A model generated the notes under the pieces. The model searched no databases and was not told where the DNA came from. It saw only the letters and a program-made list of their open reading frames with translations. This document shows, piece by piece, positions 23,201 through 31,604 of a stretch of 64,000 nucleotides of DNA. The stretch's first letter is position 1. Each line of letters begins with the position of its first letter. Source of the stretch: Dugong dugon (Eukaryota > Chordata > Mammalia > Sirenia > Dugongidae); NCBI GenBank assembly GCA_030035585.1, contig CM057481.1, forward strand, positions 10,317,128 to 10,381,127. The letters are read 5' to 3'. The position numbers and the translations under genes are program-made.

Positions 23201-23928
23201 AGGGTGGGTGGGGCCCAGGATCTGTATTTTTAACAAGCTCCTCAGGAGTTTTTGATATGCAACTAGTTTGGGTAACCAGTACTCTGGGATCTCCTGAAAT
23301 GCAAGACTTGGTTATTCCAAGCTGATACCCACTTGCTAGCTTCTGAGAGCAGTTGATGGTGGCTGCAGGGTGGAGCTGAGCCCTGTGCGGGATCCTGGGG
23401 AAACATTTTGTAATCGATTAGTGATGTCTGCAGGTGGGGCTGCCATGAGTCAGAATCCACTGGACGGCAACTGGTAGCCATGAGCCCTGGGGGTTAGGGT
23501 TACTACGTGTGTTATCTTTGGACTGGTGAAATACCTGTTTATTGACCTTTTTCCTCGTGTATTCTTCGTTTCTAGTTAAACACTTTTTCAGAGTAAGTTT
23601 CAAAAATGGATCCCAAAGTCAGACCCACTCGCTACAAGCCAACGACACCTTCAACAAACAGCAGTGGCTTAACTGTATTCGTCAAGCCAAAGAAACAGTG
23701 CTGTGTGCTGCTGGGCAGGCTGGAGTGCTTGACTCTGAGGGACCATTCCTAAGTCCTGCCACGGGGAGCAGGGAGCCACAGGGAGAGACAAGACTTGAGC
23801 AGATGGACCAGTCGGACAGTGAATCAGACTGTAGTATGGACACGAGTGAGGTCAGTCTCGACTGTGAGCGCATGGAACAGACACACTCTTCCTGTGGGAA
23901 CAGCAGGCACGTTGGGAGCAATGTCTGA
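536..23928 (+). CDS. ARHGEF3: ARHGEF3 (XPLN) RhoGEF, spliced CDS, 8 exons, 5' incomplete
   Basis: Cytosolic guanine-nucleotide exchange factor. The family member is known to activate RhoA and RhoB and, separately, to bind and restrain mTORC2. Joining the eight exons gives 1,377 nt: 458 codons plus TGA. Read against the 526-aa human protein as I remember it, the window covers residues 69-526. The DH domain runs about residues 122-304, with the conserved helix LDLWNFLDIPRSRLVKYPLL encoded at 11,446-11,505. The PH domain runs about 291-449 and contains the QQWLNC segment whose Trp falls at residue 440, a position known to matter for exchange activity. The tail is Ser/Asp/Glu-rich. All junctions are GT-AG, phases agree, and there is no internal stop, so the gene looks intact. 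The N-terminal about 68 residues, first exon(s) and promoter lie upstream of position 1. Identity is from recognised protein sequence; no search was run. Confidence 0.97.
1001..1204 (-). mobile_element. AfroSINE, longer subfamily, antisense
   Basis: Body with 'gccatgtgtgtcagaatagaactgtg' type sequence and gtgcctctgggtggactcaa, ending in the tRNA-like head (gccatttcaccacctagggactcc). Same subfamily as the copies at 18,633 and 55,175. Confidence 0.85.
1440..2030 (+). mobile_element. Old L1 3' fragment
   Basis: Contains ttaaataatgagtg... and gcatggaatactacacagct, the usual 3' end of L1 ORF2 and adjoining 3'UTR, heavily diverged. Ends near the A-rich cttaaaaataatag. Confidence 0.6.
2235..2350 (+). 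repeat. MIR-like fragment
   Basis: cagatgaggaaagtattaag and the following ...agttacagagtcaggatctgaa match the 3' half of MIR by eye. Confidence 0.45.
2505..2676 (+). mobile_element. L1M 3' terminus
   Basis: Ends tgcaacttcttataggtcta...atttcaaaataaaaaag, a typical mammalian L1M 3' end followed by a homopolymer. Confidence 0.6.
3284..3484 (-). mobile_element. AfroSINE, antisense
   Basis: Carries the gcgactcaataggacagagt block and cccatagggtttccaagg. The tRNA-like head ends in accagcaaggctcc. Confidence 0.93.
3751..3957 (+). mobile_element. AfroSINE, sense, with target-site duplication
   Basis: Starts ggtgcactggtggctcaaat and ends gggccctaacaacaacaac. Flanked by a direct repeat of about 12 bp, ttaacttttcaa (3,739-3,750) and ttaacttttaaa (3,958-3,969). 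Confidence 0.93.
4080..4142 (+). CDS. ARHGEF3: ARHGEF3 exon, start of DH domain (about 126-146)
   Basis: A 63-nt exon in phase 0. The acceptor is tccttacag and the donor gtaaat. It encodes AIFELSQGEEDLIEDLKLAKK, the first conserved helix of the DH domain, which in RhoGEFs contacts switch regions of the GTPase through its acidic residues. Confidence 0.96.
5060..5575 (+). mobile_element. L2 3' region interrupted by AfroSINE
   Basis: Sequence of the L2 type (cctcccgcgactactccagc, later tttctagaagacagagactg and tacagtgccctgcataaa) continues on both sides of the SINE at 5,358-5,515. Confidence 0.5.
5358..5515 (-). mobile_element. AfroSINE, antisense, short body
   Basis: Contains gcgaccctataggacagagt and gtttccaaggagcggctggt. 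Lacks the middle segment (gcagactgcc...) of the longer copies. Confidence 0.92.
6069..6165 (+). CDS. ARHGEF3: ARHGEF3 exon, DH domain (about 147-179)
   Basis: A 97-nt exon that starts in phase 0 and ends one base into a GAT codon. The acceptor is cttgtgcag and the donor gtacaa. It encodes AYHDPMLKLSIMTEQELNQI and then FGTLDSLIPLHE. The split Asp codon is completed by the next exon only 166 bp downstream. Confidence 0.96.
6332..6408 (+). CDS. ARHGEF3: ARHGEF3 exon, DH domain (about 179-204)
   Basis: A 77-nt exon. The first two bases finish the split Asp codon and it ends in phase 0. The acceptor is tttttgccag and the donor gtaaga. It encodes LLSQLRDIRKPDGSTEHVGP and then ILVGW. It is followed by the largest gap but one between exons (4.9 kb). 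Confidence 0.96.
7400..7593 (+). mobile_element. AfroSINE, longer subfamily, sense, perfect 11-bp TSD
   Basis: Flanked by identical aaaacccagtt at 7,389-7,399 and 7,594-7,604. Body has gaggtgcctccaaagaaagg and acgtggggttgccatgagtc. Confidence 0.92.
9255..9460 (+). repeat. MIR
   Basis: gtggagaaactgaggctcag is the MIR core, followed by the expected ...agttagctttgaacctgatt. Confidence 0.6.
11308..11565 (+). CDS. ARHGEF3: ARHGEF3 exon, DH domain core (about 205-290)
   Basis: A 258-nt exon, phase 0 at both ends. The acceptor is gttcctag and the donor gtaagt. It holds most of the catalytic DH helices, including LDLWNFLDIPRSRLVKYPLL, the RhoGEF signature helix that lies along the GTPase. It ends with QQHLEEA. 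Confidence 0.97.
11650..11790 (+). repeat. MIR
   Basis: ggactctggaatcatgggtt and later cttagtttcctaacctgtta aaatg match MIR. Confidence 0.6.
12389..12592 (-). mobile_element. AfroSINE, antisense, first of a head-to-tail pair
   Basis: Full body with the middle segment, ending caccagggcttc. Its left flank gatctgattata (12,377-12,388) pairs with the right flank of the next copy, so the two behave as one inserted unit. Confidence 0.93.
12593..12799 (-). mobile_element. AfroSINE, antisense, second of the pair
   Basis: Begins at its TTG-repeat tail directly against the previous copy and ends caccagggttcct. It is followed by gatctggttata (12,800-12,811), a one-mismatch match to 12,377-12,388. Confidence 0.93.
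12925..12975 (+). repeat. MIR fragment
   Basis: tttgtgaccttgggcaagtc with flanks is the MIR central core. Confidence 0.55.
13188..13420 (+). repeat. MIR with adjoining AAT short repeat
   Basis: An (ATA)n run at 13,188-13,204 is followed by MIR-like ctgacacttactgagtacct and atttaatcctcacagcatcc. Confidence 0.55.
14155..14348 (-). mobile_element. AfroSINE, antisense
   Basis: gccattgagtcgattccggc, the ctataggacagagtagaact block and the head gtaccaccagggctcc are present. Confidence 0.93.
15834..16040 (-). mobile_element. AfroSINE, antisense, with TSD
   Basis: Flanked by caacaaacatcatc (15,820-15,833) and caacaagcattatc (16,041-16,054), 12 of 14 identical. Begins with the ccaaaaaccaaacccattgc tail. 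Confidence 0.93.
16989..17157 (+). mobile_element. AfroSINE, sense, short body
   Basis: Starts cggggccctgttggcacaag. Contains the tRNA-like B-box region gcagttcgaatccacc and ends gtgtggtttggtt. Confidence 0.93.
17167..17251 (+). repeat. (GT)n microsatellite
   Basis: About 40 GT units, interrupted once by GGT near 17,215. Lies directly after the SINE tail and about 190 bp before an exon acceptor. Confidence 0.97.
17438..17608 (+). CDS. ARHGEF3: ARHGEF3 exon, DH end and DH-PH linker (about 291-347)
   Basis: A 171-nt exon in phase 0. The acceptor is tgtttccacag and the donor gtaagt. It encodes INIIQGIVAEINTKTGESEC through LKNNRGV. A GT microsatellite ends about 190 bp upstream of the acceptor, and an antisense RTE fragment begins about 90 bp downstream of the donor. 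Confidence 0.96.
17698..18003 (-). mobile_element. BovB-like RTE 3' end, antisense
   Basis: Begins at the (TTG)n tail and gtgccgtaaagtgagttcag, then caatcgt-type and gagggtcttcatctttttcg segments. Minus-strand reading gives the C-terminal RTE ORF (GH/RR-DQ...KVEGQ...GRPSTRW type) in degraded form. Confidence 0.75.
18470..18885 (+). mobile_element. L2 3' end interrupted by AfroSINE
   Basis: tagagcagggactatgtctt...cccagcacctactatggaga before the SINE and ttagttgaatgagtgaatgc after it form the L2 3' terminus. Confidence 0.6.
18633..18834 (-). mobile_element. AfroSINE, longer subfamily, antisense
   Basis: gccagttgccatccagtcag, catgtgtgtcaaagtagaac, and aggtgcctctgggtggactc show the same subfamily as the 1,001 copy. 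Confidence 0.88.
20870..21074 (+). mobile_element. AfroSINE, longer subfamily, sense
   Basis: gagtctccctgggggatgca to ggatcaactcagtggcaact. Contains gaagttctactctgacacac. Confidence 0.88.
21495..21681 (+). CDS. ARHGEF3: ARHGEF3 exon, PH domain first half (about 348-410)
   Basis: A 187-nt exon that starts in phase 0 and ends one base into an Ile codon. The acceptor is ttcttttag and the donor gtatgc. It encodes KLHVFLFQEVLVITRAVTHN and then EQLCYQLYRQPIPVKDLLLE, the beta-strands of the PH domain, ending FSNNER. Confidence 0.96.
21790..21950 (+). repeat. MIR
   Basis: cacttactggttgtgtaacc ... ggcctcagtttctcatctgc ... ttgttacaaggattaaggga is a full MIR core and 3' half. Confidence 0.7.
22495..22690 (+). 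repeat. MIR
   Basis: tatttattgaataccatgag and cagataaggaaactgaggca with the following gcccaag. Confidence 0.65.
23425..23478 (+). mobile_element. AfroSINE 3' remnant
   Basis: Only gctgccatgagtcagaatcc...ggacggcaactggtag is left. 5' truncated or eroded. Confidence 0.7.
23576..23928 (+). CDS. ARHGEF3: ARHGEF3 last coding exon, PH end and C-terminal tail
   Basis: 353 nt from the acceptor ttcgtttctag to TGA at 23,926-23,928. It completes the split Ile, then encodes KHFFRVSFKNGS and the closing PH helix QQWLNCIRQAKETVL. The low-complexity tail contains SDSESDCSMDTSEVSLDCER and ends SNV. The residue I number 412 is His here; I remember Asn in human. The tail is rich in Ser and acidic residues and is probably disordered. 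Confidence 0.97.
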
Positions 23929-25070
23929 CAGAAGCGCATCTACTTCCTGGAAGTTGCCCTGTGTCTTACTGTACAGTATTTGCATTCCACACATGGAACG
24001 GTTTGGAGAAGCACTTTTTAATACTTTTGTGACCGTGTTGACCCAGTCTCTCGTATCTGTACCTTTGTCCCTAGTACTGTAACTGCCAATCTGTCTGTGT
24101 AAGCTGGAATCTGTGGCAACTGTTACCCTGTGTTGCATTTCACAAGTGGATGGATGGAGAGGTACTTGAACAAGTTACTTTCAATTGTCCTGCTGGATTT
24201 TAAAAACAGTAAACGAATCTCTAAACTACTGTTTATGTAGATTGCTTAGAATCCCTCCATGCTCCCCAGCTCTTAGACATGGCAGCTGACGGCACAGAAG
24301 TTAGAGGGCCTTGCAAACAGGACATGAGGAAGTCACTCATGTCTGGTGATGGCAGTTGAGGGAGACCTGGGAAAGTTAAATGCCTCGGAGTAAGATTGGT
24401 TTGATGGCATTCAGCCAGAAAGCGTCACTGAACAACATCCCCAGGGATTCCAGAGGCTTCATTTTGCAAGGGAAGAAGTTCTGTGTTGACCTTGTGATTG
24501 ATTCCATCCAGTGCAAGTTTGATGCAGTAATCTATTAGGGTATGAAATAGAGTCTGACCTTAAAAGGGCAATTATGCAGAAGCAGCTGCCAGCTCTGAAT
24601 CTTTGACAGAAATGCGCATTGCACCAAGACACCTCTGTAGTAGTTAGTGGCTTGCCTTCAGAGCCATTTCTAGCCTAAAACATCAGAATAGAAACTCAAA
24701 GGGCCTGGGAAAAACCTTCCAGGATCCCAGGAAGGCCGTGTCTTCGTTAGTGTTGTTCCGTCTCTCTCAGCCTACTCGGCCCTTATAGCATAAATGAGAA
24801 GGTGAGGAAGAGAGACAGTGCCTGTCAGGGACTCTGTTTACAGAAGCTTGGGAGAGGAAGAACTTGGAACTGGAAGTGTTTCATCATGACCTTATGTGGG
24901 AGGCCTTAAAAGAGAAAAGTAATGTCCAGTGCTCCTCTGAGAAAGGCCAGAGCCTTGGGTTTTCCTGCTGTGCTTCTGGGTCATCAGTTTTGCTGTCTCT
25001 GACTCTGTGCTGTGGTCAGAATCATAATACATTCTCCAGAGGCCACTTCAGTTAGCCCTATGATTTCATT

Positions 25071-25267
25071 TGACGCAGTGGTTAAAGCACTCGGCTGCTA
25101 ACTGAAAGGTAGCCATTTCAAACCCACCAGCTGCTCTGCGGGGGAAAGATATGGCAGTCTGCTTCCGTGAAGATTACGGCCTTGGAAACCCTGTGGGGCA
25201 GTTCTACTATGTCGTCCCGGGTCACTAGGAGTTGGAATTGACTCAATAGCATTGGGTTTGGTTTTTA
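25071..25267 (+). mobile_element. AfroSINE within ARHGEF3 3'UTR, sense
   Basis: gcagtggttaaagcactcgg through tgactcaatagcattgggtt. Lies in the transcribed strand of the 3'UTR, so it is part of the mature mRNA if the distal poly(A) site is used. Confidence 0.9.
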
Positions 25268-25348
25268 TGATAAATTAGGATCAGTTAGCCAAACTGGAAG
25301 CCTCTTAGTCCAGCCTTGACTTACAGTACAGACTTGGTTGCAGATCTT

Positions 25349-25368
25349 GGGGGCGGGGGGGGGGGGGG
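25349..25368 (+). repeat. G-rich homopolymer run
   Basis: Nineteen G interrupted by one C, in the ARHGEF3 3'UTR sense strand. Could fold as an RNA G-quadruplex. Confidence 0.9.
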
Positions 25369-25999
25369 AGTGTTAACTAAATGCACACAGAAAAGCTCCC
25401 GGTGAGTGTAAATATTAAGGGAGACCTGTGCAAAATTATACCCGCACCAGCACTAGCAGTAATGATTCTAAATTATTGCCAAAAAGGTTTTTCTTTGAAA
25501 TCTTCTGTGTTTTTCAAGTTTACAGGGAAAAAAAAAAAAGCAGTCAATTCAGACTTGTCATTTTCTTATGTACATGTCATGCGCACTCAAAGGAGCTACG
25601 TGACAAGATTATCAGTATACAAACAAGGTAGATTGCTGTATTGTTTTTGAAAAACAAACAAAAATACTGTGGTCAATTTGGCCCTGTAGAACATATTTCT
25701 GTATTTATAGATTTTAAACATGGTGAATTTTTTTCTATTACAAGTTTATTTAAAACTACTTTGTTTCTCAAGTTGTTATTGATTTCGCGAGTGAGCGAGC
25801 TTGCTGCGGGAAAAAGCTGAGAAAAGTCTTTTGATGGAGAAAAGAATGAAGCATTCTTTGAAGGAGCCGTCGGTCACTTTGGCCAGTGTGTTGAGACAAG
25901 ACGTCGGTGAAGTATTGCTTATGGGAAGAAAGTAAATGAATGTTTTCATAAAATGAATGTTTTTGTATAACGGCCTTAAACTTTTCTGGAAGCATTTCA

Positions 26000-26005
26000 A
26001 ATAAA
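26000..26005 (+). terminator. ARHGEF3: Poly(A) signal AATAAA, likely main ARHGEF3 3' end
   Basis: Canonical hexamer. About 20-25 bp downstream is a T/GT-rich stretch (cctttttgtgtgcagtgt) fitting a downstream element, so cleavage near 26,015-26,025 is expected. Confidence 0.75.
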
Positions 26006-26144
26006 TTACATTAAAATGCCATCCTTTTTGTGTGCAGTGTTTGCCATATGAATGTCAGATTTCAGCTGCCATCCGGGGAGGCTTCTTTCTGAACTGTTTG
26101 ATTGTGGTCCCCAAATACAAACTTTAAAATAGGATGTGGGTGGA

Positions 26145-26150
26145 AATAAA
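26145..26150 (+). terminator. Second AATAAA, possible alternative ARHGEF3 3' end
   Basis: A second hexamer 145 bp further on, followed by tgctttgatttggtctgt. It could be a distal alternative polyadenylation site. There is no way to tell usage from sequence alone. Confidence 0.45.
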
Positions 26151-26169
26151 TGCTTTGATTTGGTCTGTC

Positions 26170-28880
26170 AAAACTTTTCCAGAACTTGTATTTTTAGGAT
26201 CTCATTTTTCAAGCGTTCTTCATTCACTTATTTGCTTATTCATTTTTTGCAACTATTTCTCGAATCCATACTATGTGTAAAGTAAGTGACAAGTCATAAT
26301 TGTTATAGTCAACAAGTATTGAATCTCATTGCTTAGCATAGGGGACTGTTGATGAGCTTGAGGCTAAATTATAGAAGGCAAATTGCACCTTGAAATTCTT
26401 ACTGGAATTTCAATCTACCTTTTCTTTAATTAAAATGACTAGTTTTATTCCCTCAAAGAGTAGTTCTTAGATGAAAAGGCTGAGATGCTATAAGCTATTG
26501 GTAGCCAATTCTCAATAGCAAATGGGCCCAATAAGGCCACTGGTTAGTTTTATTTTTATGATAAGACTTCAGCATTTTCTTTAACACACTGTGAATTCCC
26601 AGATCAGTCAAGATACTCACATAAGTAAATATAAGTCCAAAATTTTTTCCCAAATGCGAATTCCCTTCTCGCTCTCCTCCTCTCCCACCCCTTCCTTTTT
26701 CTCCTCCTCTCCAATCTTCACGGCCACTTTGGATATTCCCCCTACTTTTCACTCCCATGATTGTATTATCTGTTGATACTGGAGGGATATATCTTCACTA
26801 GTTAATTAGATAATGTTTGTACTGACATTTTGTGGGTGAGTACAAATGATTGAGGGCTAAATGGTTTTCTTTAGTCTATTTTCAAGATGTTATTTTACAC
26901 ACAACTAAATGCAGTGCTCACAGGCTACACAAAAAGTCATAACCTATGAAAAGAGCCAGAACTAGCAATCTTGTGCAAAATTAGAGCGTGCTTTCAGCTT
27001 CTGGGTTGTGGTCACCACCACCAATGGCTTTATTTCCATTCCCAGCGTAGTCCCAAACAGCTAAGAATGCAAAGCTCTTAATAGCTACGGTGCTATTTCA
27101 ACAAAGACTGTGGTTAGATTTACATTCAGCCCTTGTCCACATTCTACTAATCCTCCAAGGGCCTGAGGACTCTCTGGAAGAATTGGTAAAGAGAATGTCT
27201 GACCACATAGTTTCACCCAGGCCAGTTCTCCCCACCTGGCTCCCCTTGGCAATGTAGATAAATAGGCCACTGAATACCGTCATTTAACGGCAGTTGATTG
27301 ATTCATTTAGTTCCTGCCCGCTTGTTTATTGACAGAATTCTAGAATTGCAGTGTTGGAAGGGAGTTAGAAGAGGGTTCCTCAAGCCCAAACCCACCAGAA
27401 GGAATGTGAAGATCAAGAAGATTTAAAGCCTTGCCCACATGAGCATACAGTGGGAAAAGGTAACTGTATTCACTGCACCTAAAGGCTATTTATGCAGCCA
27501 ATTCGAAAAACAGACGCTGCTCATCTGAGTGACAAGCCAAGCTACCACTCCCCATCTGTGTCACAGCTGCTTGCTCTAGGCTAGGCCGTCAGCTCCAAGG
27601 ATCTACCCAGACAAAGTAGTCCTCAGTTGACCTGAGGGGATGAAGAGCAAGGAGTTCGCTGACCTTTTAGTTTAGGAAACTGGACGTGCATCCTAAATAG
27701 CTTGTCCACACACATACACGTTCACACAGTAATAAGCTGTGCTTTCTTATCTGTGGAAGGTTTGAAAAATATAATCTTGCTAGTCGTCTATTCAATATAT
27801 CTGTTTCCATGTCTGTAAAATGGGGACACTGTATACCCCTCAAGCTGTTTAAAAAGTGAATGAGAATAGTGTATGTGAAAATAATTTGAAAAGTATTAAG
27901 AGCTAATAGCTTTCGTCGTTATTTAATATTCACTTTTAAAGGTGCACGTGGTGGTATGAAGTTTCTCAGAAGTATGCCTTGGCAGGGGTCATTTTCATTA
28001 GTTGTACCGTATACTTGGTGGGCCGTAATCGAGAGGATCTGGAATTTTTTCATATGTATATATAGATACAAAGATATATATCCCCCATTACTTGAGAGAT
28101 GTTGAAGCTCCTGGATGGATTTTCAAATACTCTTATCTCTCCATTCCTACTTTTACTTTCCTTATATTTTGTTCCACTCACAGGGAAGTTTCCTTACCTT
28201 TATGTTCTAATCATCCCCTTAGTTTGAGGAGAGGGTTCGCCGTCATAGTTTTTATTGCTAAACACTTTTCCTTTTTCTGTCATTTTTCCTATACTTAGAG
28301 CATCCCTGTTCTTAACTCAGTGAAGGCGATATCTTCTCTAACCTCTGCCAGGGTTTCATAGTTTTGTTGAATTTTTCTTCTGGCGTTGTTTATCTGGGGA
28401 TGATAATCGTAGTAACTCAGAATGTTTTTGGGAAGCTTAAATGAGCTAGTATATCTTAAGTACTTATTATGGTGTTGTGACACGTATCTTCCTTAGCCTC
28501 TCCAAATCCACTCTGTACTCTGATTTATCCTTTTTAAAATCCTGTGTGATCTGTATGCACTTCATCAGTGAGCTCTCTTGCGTCCAGCTCTTGGTTTGTT
28601 TTGGCCAAAGGAAAAGTCCTTGGATTAGATCAATAAGAGGGAGAAGAGCGAGGCTGGAGTATTTAATCCTTCAGCTCCCTACTCTAGGAATTGCCTGGGC
28701 TGGCTATATCTCTTGACCTGAGGTCACAGCTGTTCTCAAGGAGCCCTCTCTTGAGTTCCAGTAACCCTTCCAGCCTAAGGTGTTAACAGCCCCATTGTCA
28801 CTACCCCAGGATATTGCTTTGTCCCTACACCCTGCCCACAACATTGTACATAGTCCCTTTATTAAGCCCTCCTTGAATTA
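26170..28880. other. Intergenic, no gene recognised
   Basis: 2.7 kb downstream of ARHGEF3. A pyrimidine-rich tract lies at about 26,665-26,715 and an AT-rich patch near 28,055-28,085. The remainder has no long open frame and no repeat I can name confidently. Confidence 0.7.
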
Positions 28881-28883
28881 TCC

Positions 28884-29099
28884 TAGGAGCCCTGGTGGCA
28901 CAGTGGTTAACTGCTCAGCTGCTAACCATAAGGTCAGCGGTTCAAACAGACCAGCCACTCTTCAGGATGAAGATGTGGCAGTCTGCTTCCGTAAAGATTA
29001 CAGCCTTGGAAATCCTATGGGACAGTTCTACTCTGTCCTGTAGTGACCTATAGGGTCGCTATGAGTCGGAATCGACTAGAAGGCAACAGGTTTGGTTTG
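28884..29099 (+). mobile_element. AfroSINE, sense, nearly complete
   Basis: A well preserved copy: ggagccctggtggcacagtg to gcaacaggtttggttt, including the middle gtggcagtctgcttccgtaa segment. Confidence 0.95.
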
Positions 29100-29299
29100 T
29101 CTTTTATTCTTGCGTACTTCTTAGCGTCTTCATTTACCTTGGTCACGTTGTAGTGACTTCTCCCATATGGTGTATTGCCTTTACCTTCACCAGAATTAAC
29201 AAGTGTCTACTATCTAGTAAGTGATTCTCCCTCCCTCGCCCTCCCATCCCTGGTAACAATCAAAGAACATTGCTTTCTGCATGTAAACCTGTTCTTGAC

Positions 29300-29876
29300 T
29301 GTCTTAGTTATCCAGGGCTGCTATAACAGAAATACCATAAGTGAATAGCTTTAGCAAACAAATTTATTCTCTCGCAGTTTAGGAGGCTAGAATACAGGAT
29401 GCCAGCCCTAGCGGAAGGCTTTCTCTCTTTCAGCTCTAGGGGAATGTCCTTGTCTCCTTTCAACATCTGTGGGCCTGGCGTTCCTTGGAGATCTCCCTGT
29501 GTCTTGGCAGCAATCTTGCTCTAGGTCTAGGAGCTTTTCAACACAGGGACCCCAAGTCTAAAGAACGTGCCTTGCTACCAGCTCTTCTTTCCTGATGTAG
29601 TGAGATCCTCTCTGCTTGCTTCTCTCCCCTTTTATCTCTTGTAAGATAAAAAGTGTAATTCAGTCAAGGGTGTGACTTGAGTGACATCCTCTTCTAAGAC
29701 TCAAGATACACCCTGCACTGATCCTGCTTTATTAACATATAGAAGTTAGGATTTACAGCACATCACGAAATGGAGAATAATTAGATCACAAAATGGAAGA
29801 CAACCACACAATACTGGAAGTCACGGCCTAGCCAAGTTGACACATATTTTGCGGGGACAAAATTCAGTCCGTGACA
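29300..29876 (-). repeat. 3' LTR of the antisense provirus
   Basis: Starts tgtcttagttatccagggct and ends gtccgtgaca in plus orientation. Shares long blocks with 31,605-32,192, e.g. cattaacatatagaagttag. Confidence 0.8.
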
Positions 29877-31342
29877 TTCTACCCTTTGGACCCCCAAAAT
29901 TCATATACTTGCCACATGTAAAACACATTCACTCCATCATATCATCCCAAAAGTCTTAAATCGACTCCATGTCCAAAATCTTATCTTCTGAATCATCCAA
30001 ATGAAATATGGGTGAGACTTTAGGCATATTCCATCCTGGGGCAAAATTCCTCTTTATCTGTAAATTGGTGAAACCTGGACTACAAGTTACCTGTTTCCAA
30101 AGTACAACAGTGGAACAGGCACAAGGTAGACATTTCCATTACAAATGGGAGAAATTGGAGGGAGAGAAGGATAACAGGCAACAAGCAAGCCCAAACCCAG
30201 CAGAACAAATTACATTAGCTCTCAAGGCTTGAAAATAATCCTGTCTTCTCTCAGACCACCTGGGCAATGGCTGTGCCCCCCAGACTCTGAGTATTGACCA
30301 CACCCTCTGGATTCTGGGTGGAGGCCCCTTGGCCCTGGGCTTCAGCTCCACCTTCCAGGCCCTCTGTGATGGCAACTCTGCTCCCTCAGCTTTAGACAGC
30401 CCCATTCTCCTAGCCCTTCTCAGTGGCAACCTCAGCCCTGGCAGGCCCTGCTCTTCTGCCCCTTGGGCATGGCAGCCCCATACCCTGACATACCTTAATC
30501 GTAGCCCCACACTCCAGAACTGAGTTAGCAAAGATCCAAATCTTTGAAACCAAGGAGGCCGTGGCCTTACCCTTTGAGATCCAGGAGATTGTGACCACAA
30601 CCTTTGAAACCGAGAAGGCCCTGCTTCCTGTACTCCTTCCAACAGTTCTGCTGATCTCCAAGCTGCTTCAAGGATGGTCCTTTTCTTGTCCTGGAGGACA
30701 ACAGATATAGCTCCTTTGGCCTGTTTCCTGCCTGTAGAATTCCAAGAGGCAGACAGCATTCTTTCCTTGACTTCTTTCTCTGTCTCGTTCAGTCTAAGCT
30801 GATGGGTTTTCTGCTATGGTAGTTGGTTAGATCCATTGGTGATAGGCTTCATCTCTTTAACAAAAGATTTGTAGCCACATCCTTGGTGAACATTATAGGA
30901 CATGTGTCCTTTGTTTGTACAACCGAAGTTTCCAAATCTTTTAAGTTTTTTTTTTTTTTTTCATTTTGCACAGTTCATTTTTAAGTCCATCTCTCCTCTC
31001 GCATTTTACTGTAAGCAAGGAGAATCCATGTGGTCCCCTCAAGATCTTGCTTAGAAATTTCTTCAGCCAGATATCCAAGTTCATCACTTACGAGTTCTAC
31101 CTTGCACCAAACATTTGAACATAATTCAAATTCTTTTCCACTGCATAAAAAACACCCCTGCCCAATTGTCCAATCACATGTTCATCATTTTCTTTTAAAG
31201 CCTCATGTTTAACATCCACATTTCTAGCAACATTCTGTTGCTGGCGCCAAATGTATTCTCTAAGACAATAGAGACTTTCTCTATAGCTCTCCTCACTTCC
31301 TTCTGAACTTTCACCAGAATTGCCTCTGACGTCTGTAATTCT

Positions 31343-31485
31343 ACCAAGAGTTGATTCTGACTCATAGCAACCCTATAGGACAGAATAGAACTGCCCCTTA
31401 GGGTTTCCAAGGAGCGACTAGTGGATTCGTACTGCCAACCTTTTGGTTAGCAGCCAAACGCTTAACCACTACGCCACCAGGGCCC
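31343..31485 (-). mobile_element. AfroSINE inside the antisense provirus
   Basis: caagagttgattctgactca to cgccaccagggccc, short body. Inserted after the provirus. Confidence 0.92.
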
Positions 31486-31604
31486 TTTTTTACTATTAGG
31501 CACCTTAAATCTCTTCCAGCCTCCACCTATTACCTAATTCCAAAACTGCTTCCACATTTTAGGTATCTATTAGAGCATCACCCCATTCTTCCGGTACCAA
31601 GTCC

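Larger units (their letters stand above)
21682..23575. other. ARHGEF3 intron, 1.9 kb
   Basis: Two MIR copies, an unassigned old repeat around 22,200-22,395, and a short AfroSINE 3' remnant at about 23,425-23,478. No extra exon recognised. Confidence 0.75.
23929..26020 (+). other. ARHGEF3: ARHGEF3 3' untranslated region
   Basis: About 2.1 kb of non-coding sequence between the stop codon and the first convincing poly(A) signal. It contains a sense AfroSINE, a long G run near 25,349-25,368, a Pumilio-like TGTAAATA at 25,407-25,414, and an AU-rich distal part after 25,660. The exact end is inferred from AATAAA positions. Confidence 0.75.

Noticed and set aside
28884..28960. tRNA gene at SINE heads
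   Set aside because: A- and B-box-like sequence is present, but it is the tRNA-derived head of AfroSINE, repeated throughout the window and not a foldable complete tRNA.
30139..30759. 206-codon open frame on the minus strand as a gene
   Set aside because: Lies wholly in the non-coding interior of a MaLR-type provirus; composition (Arg/Trp/Pro) and repeat structure do not look like a known protein. Kept only as an observation.
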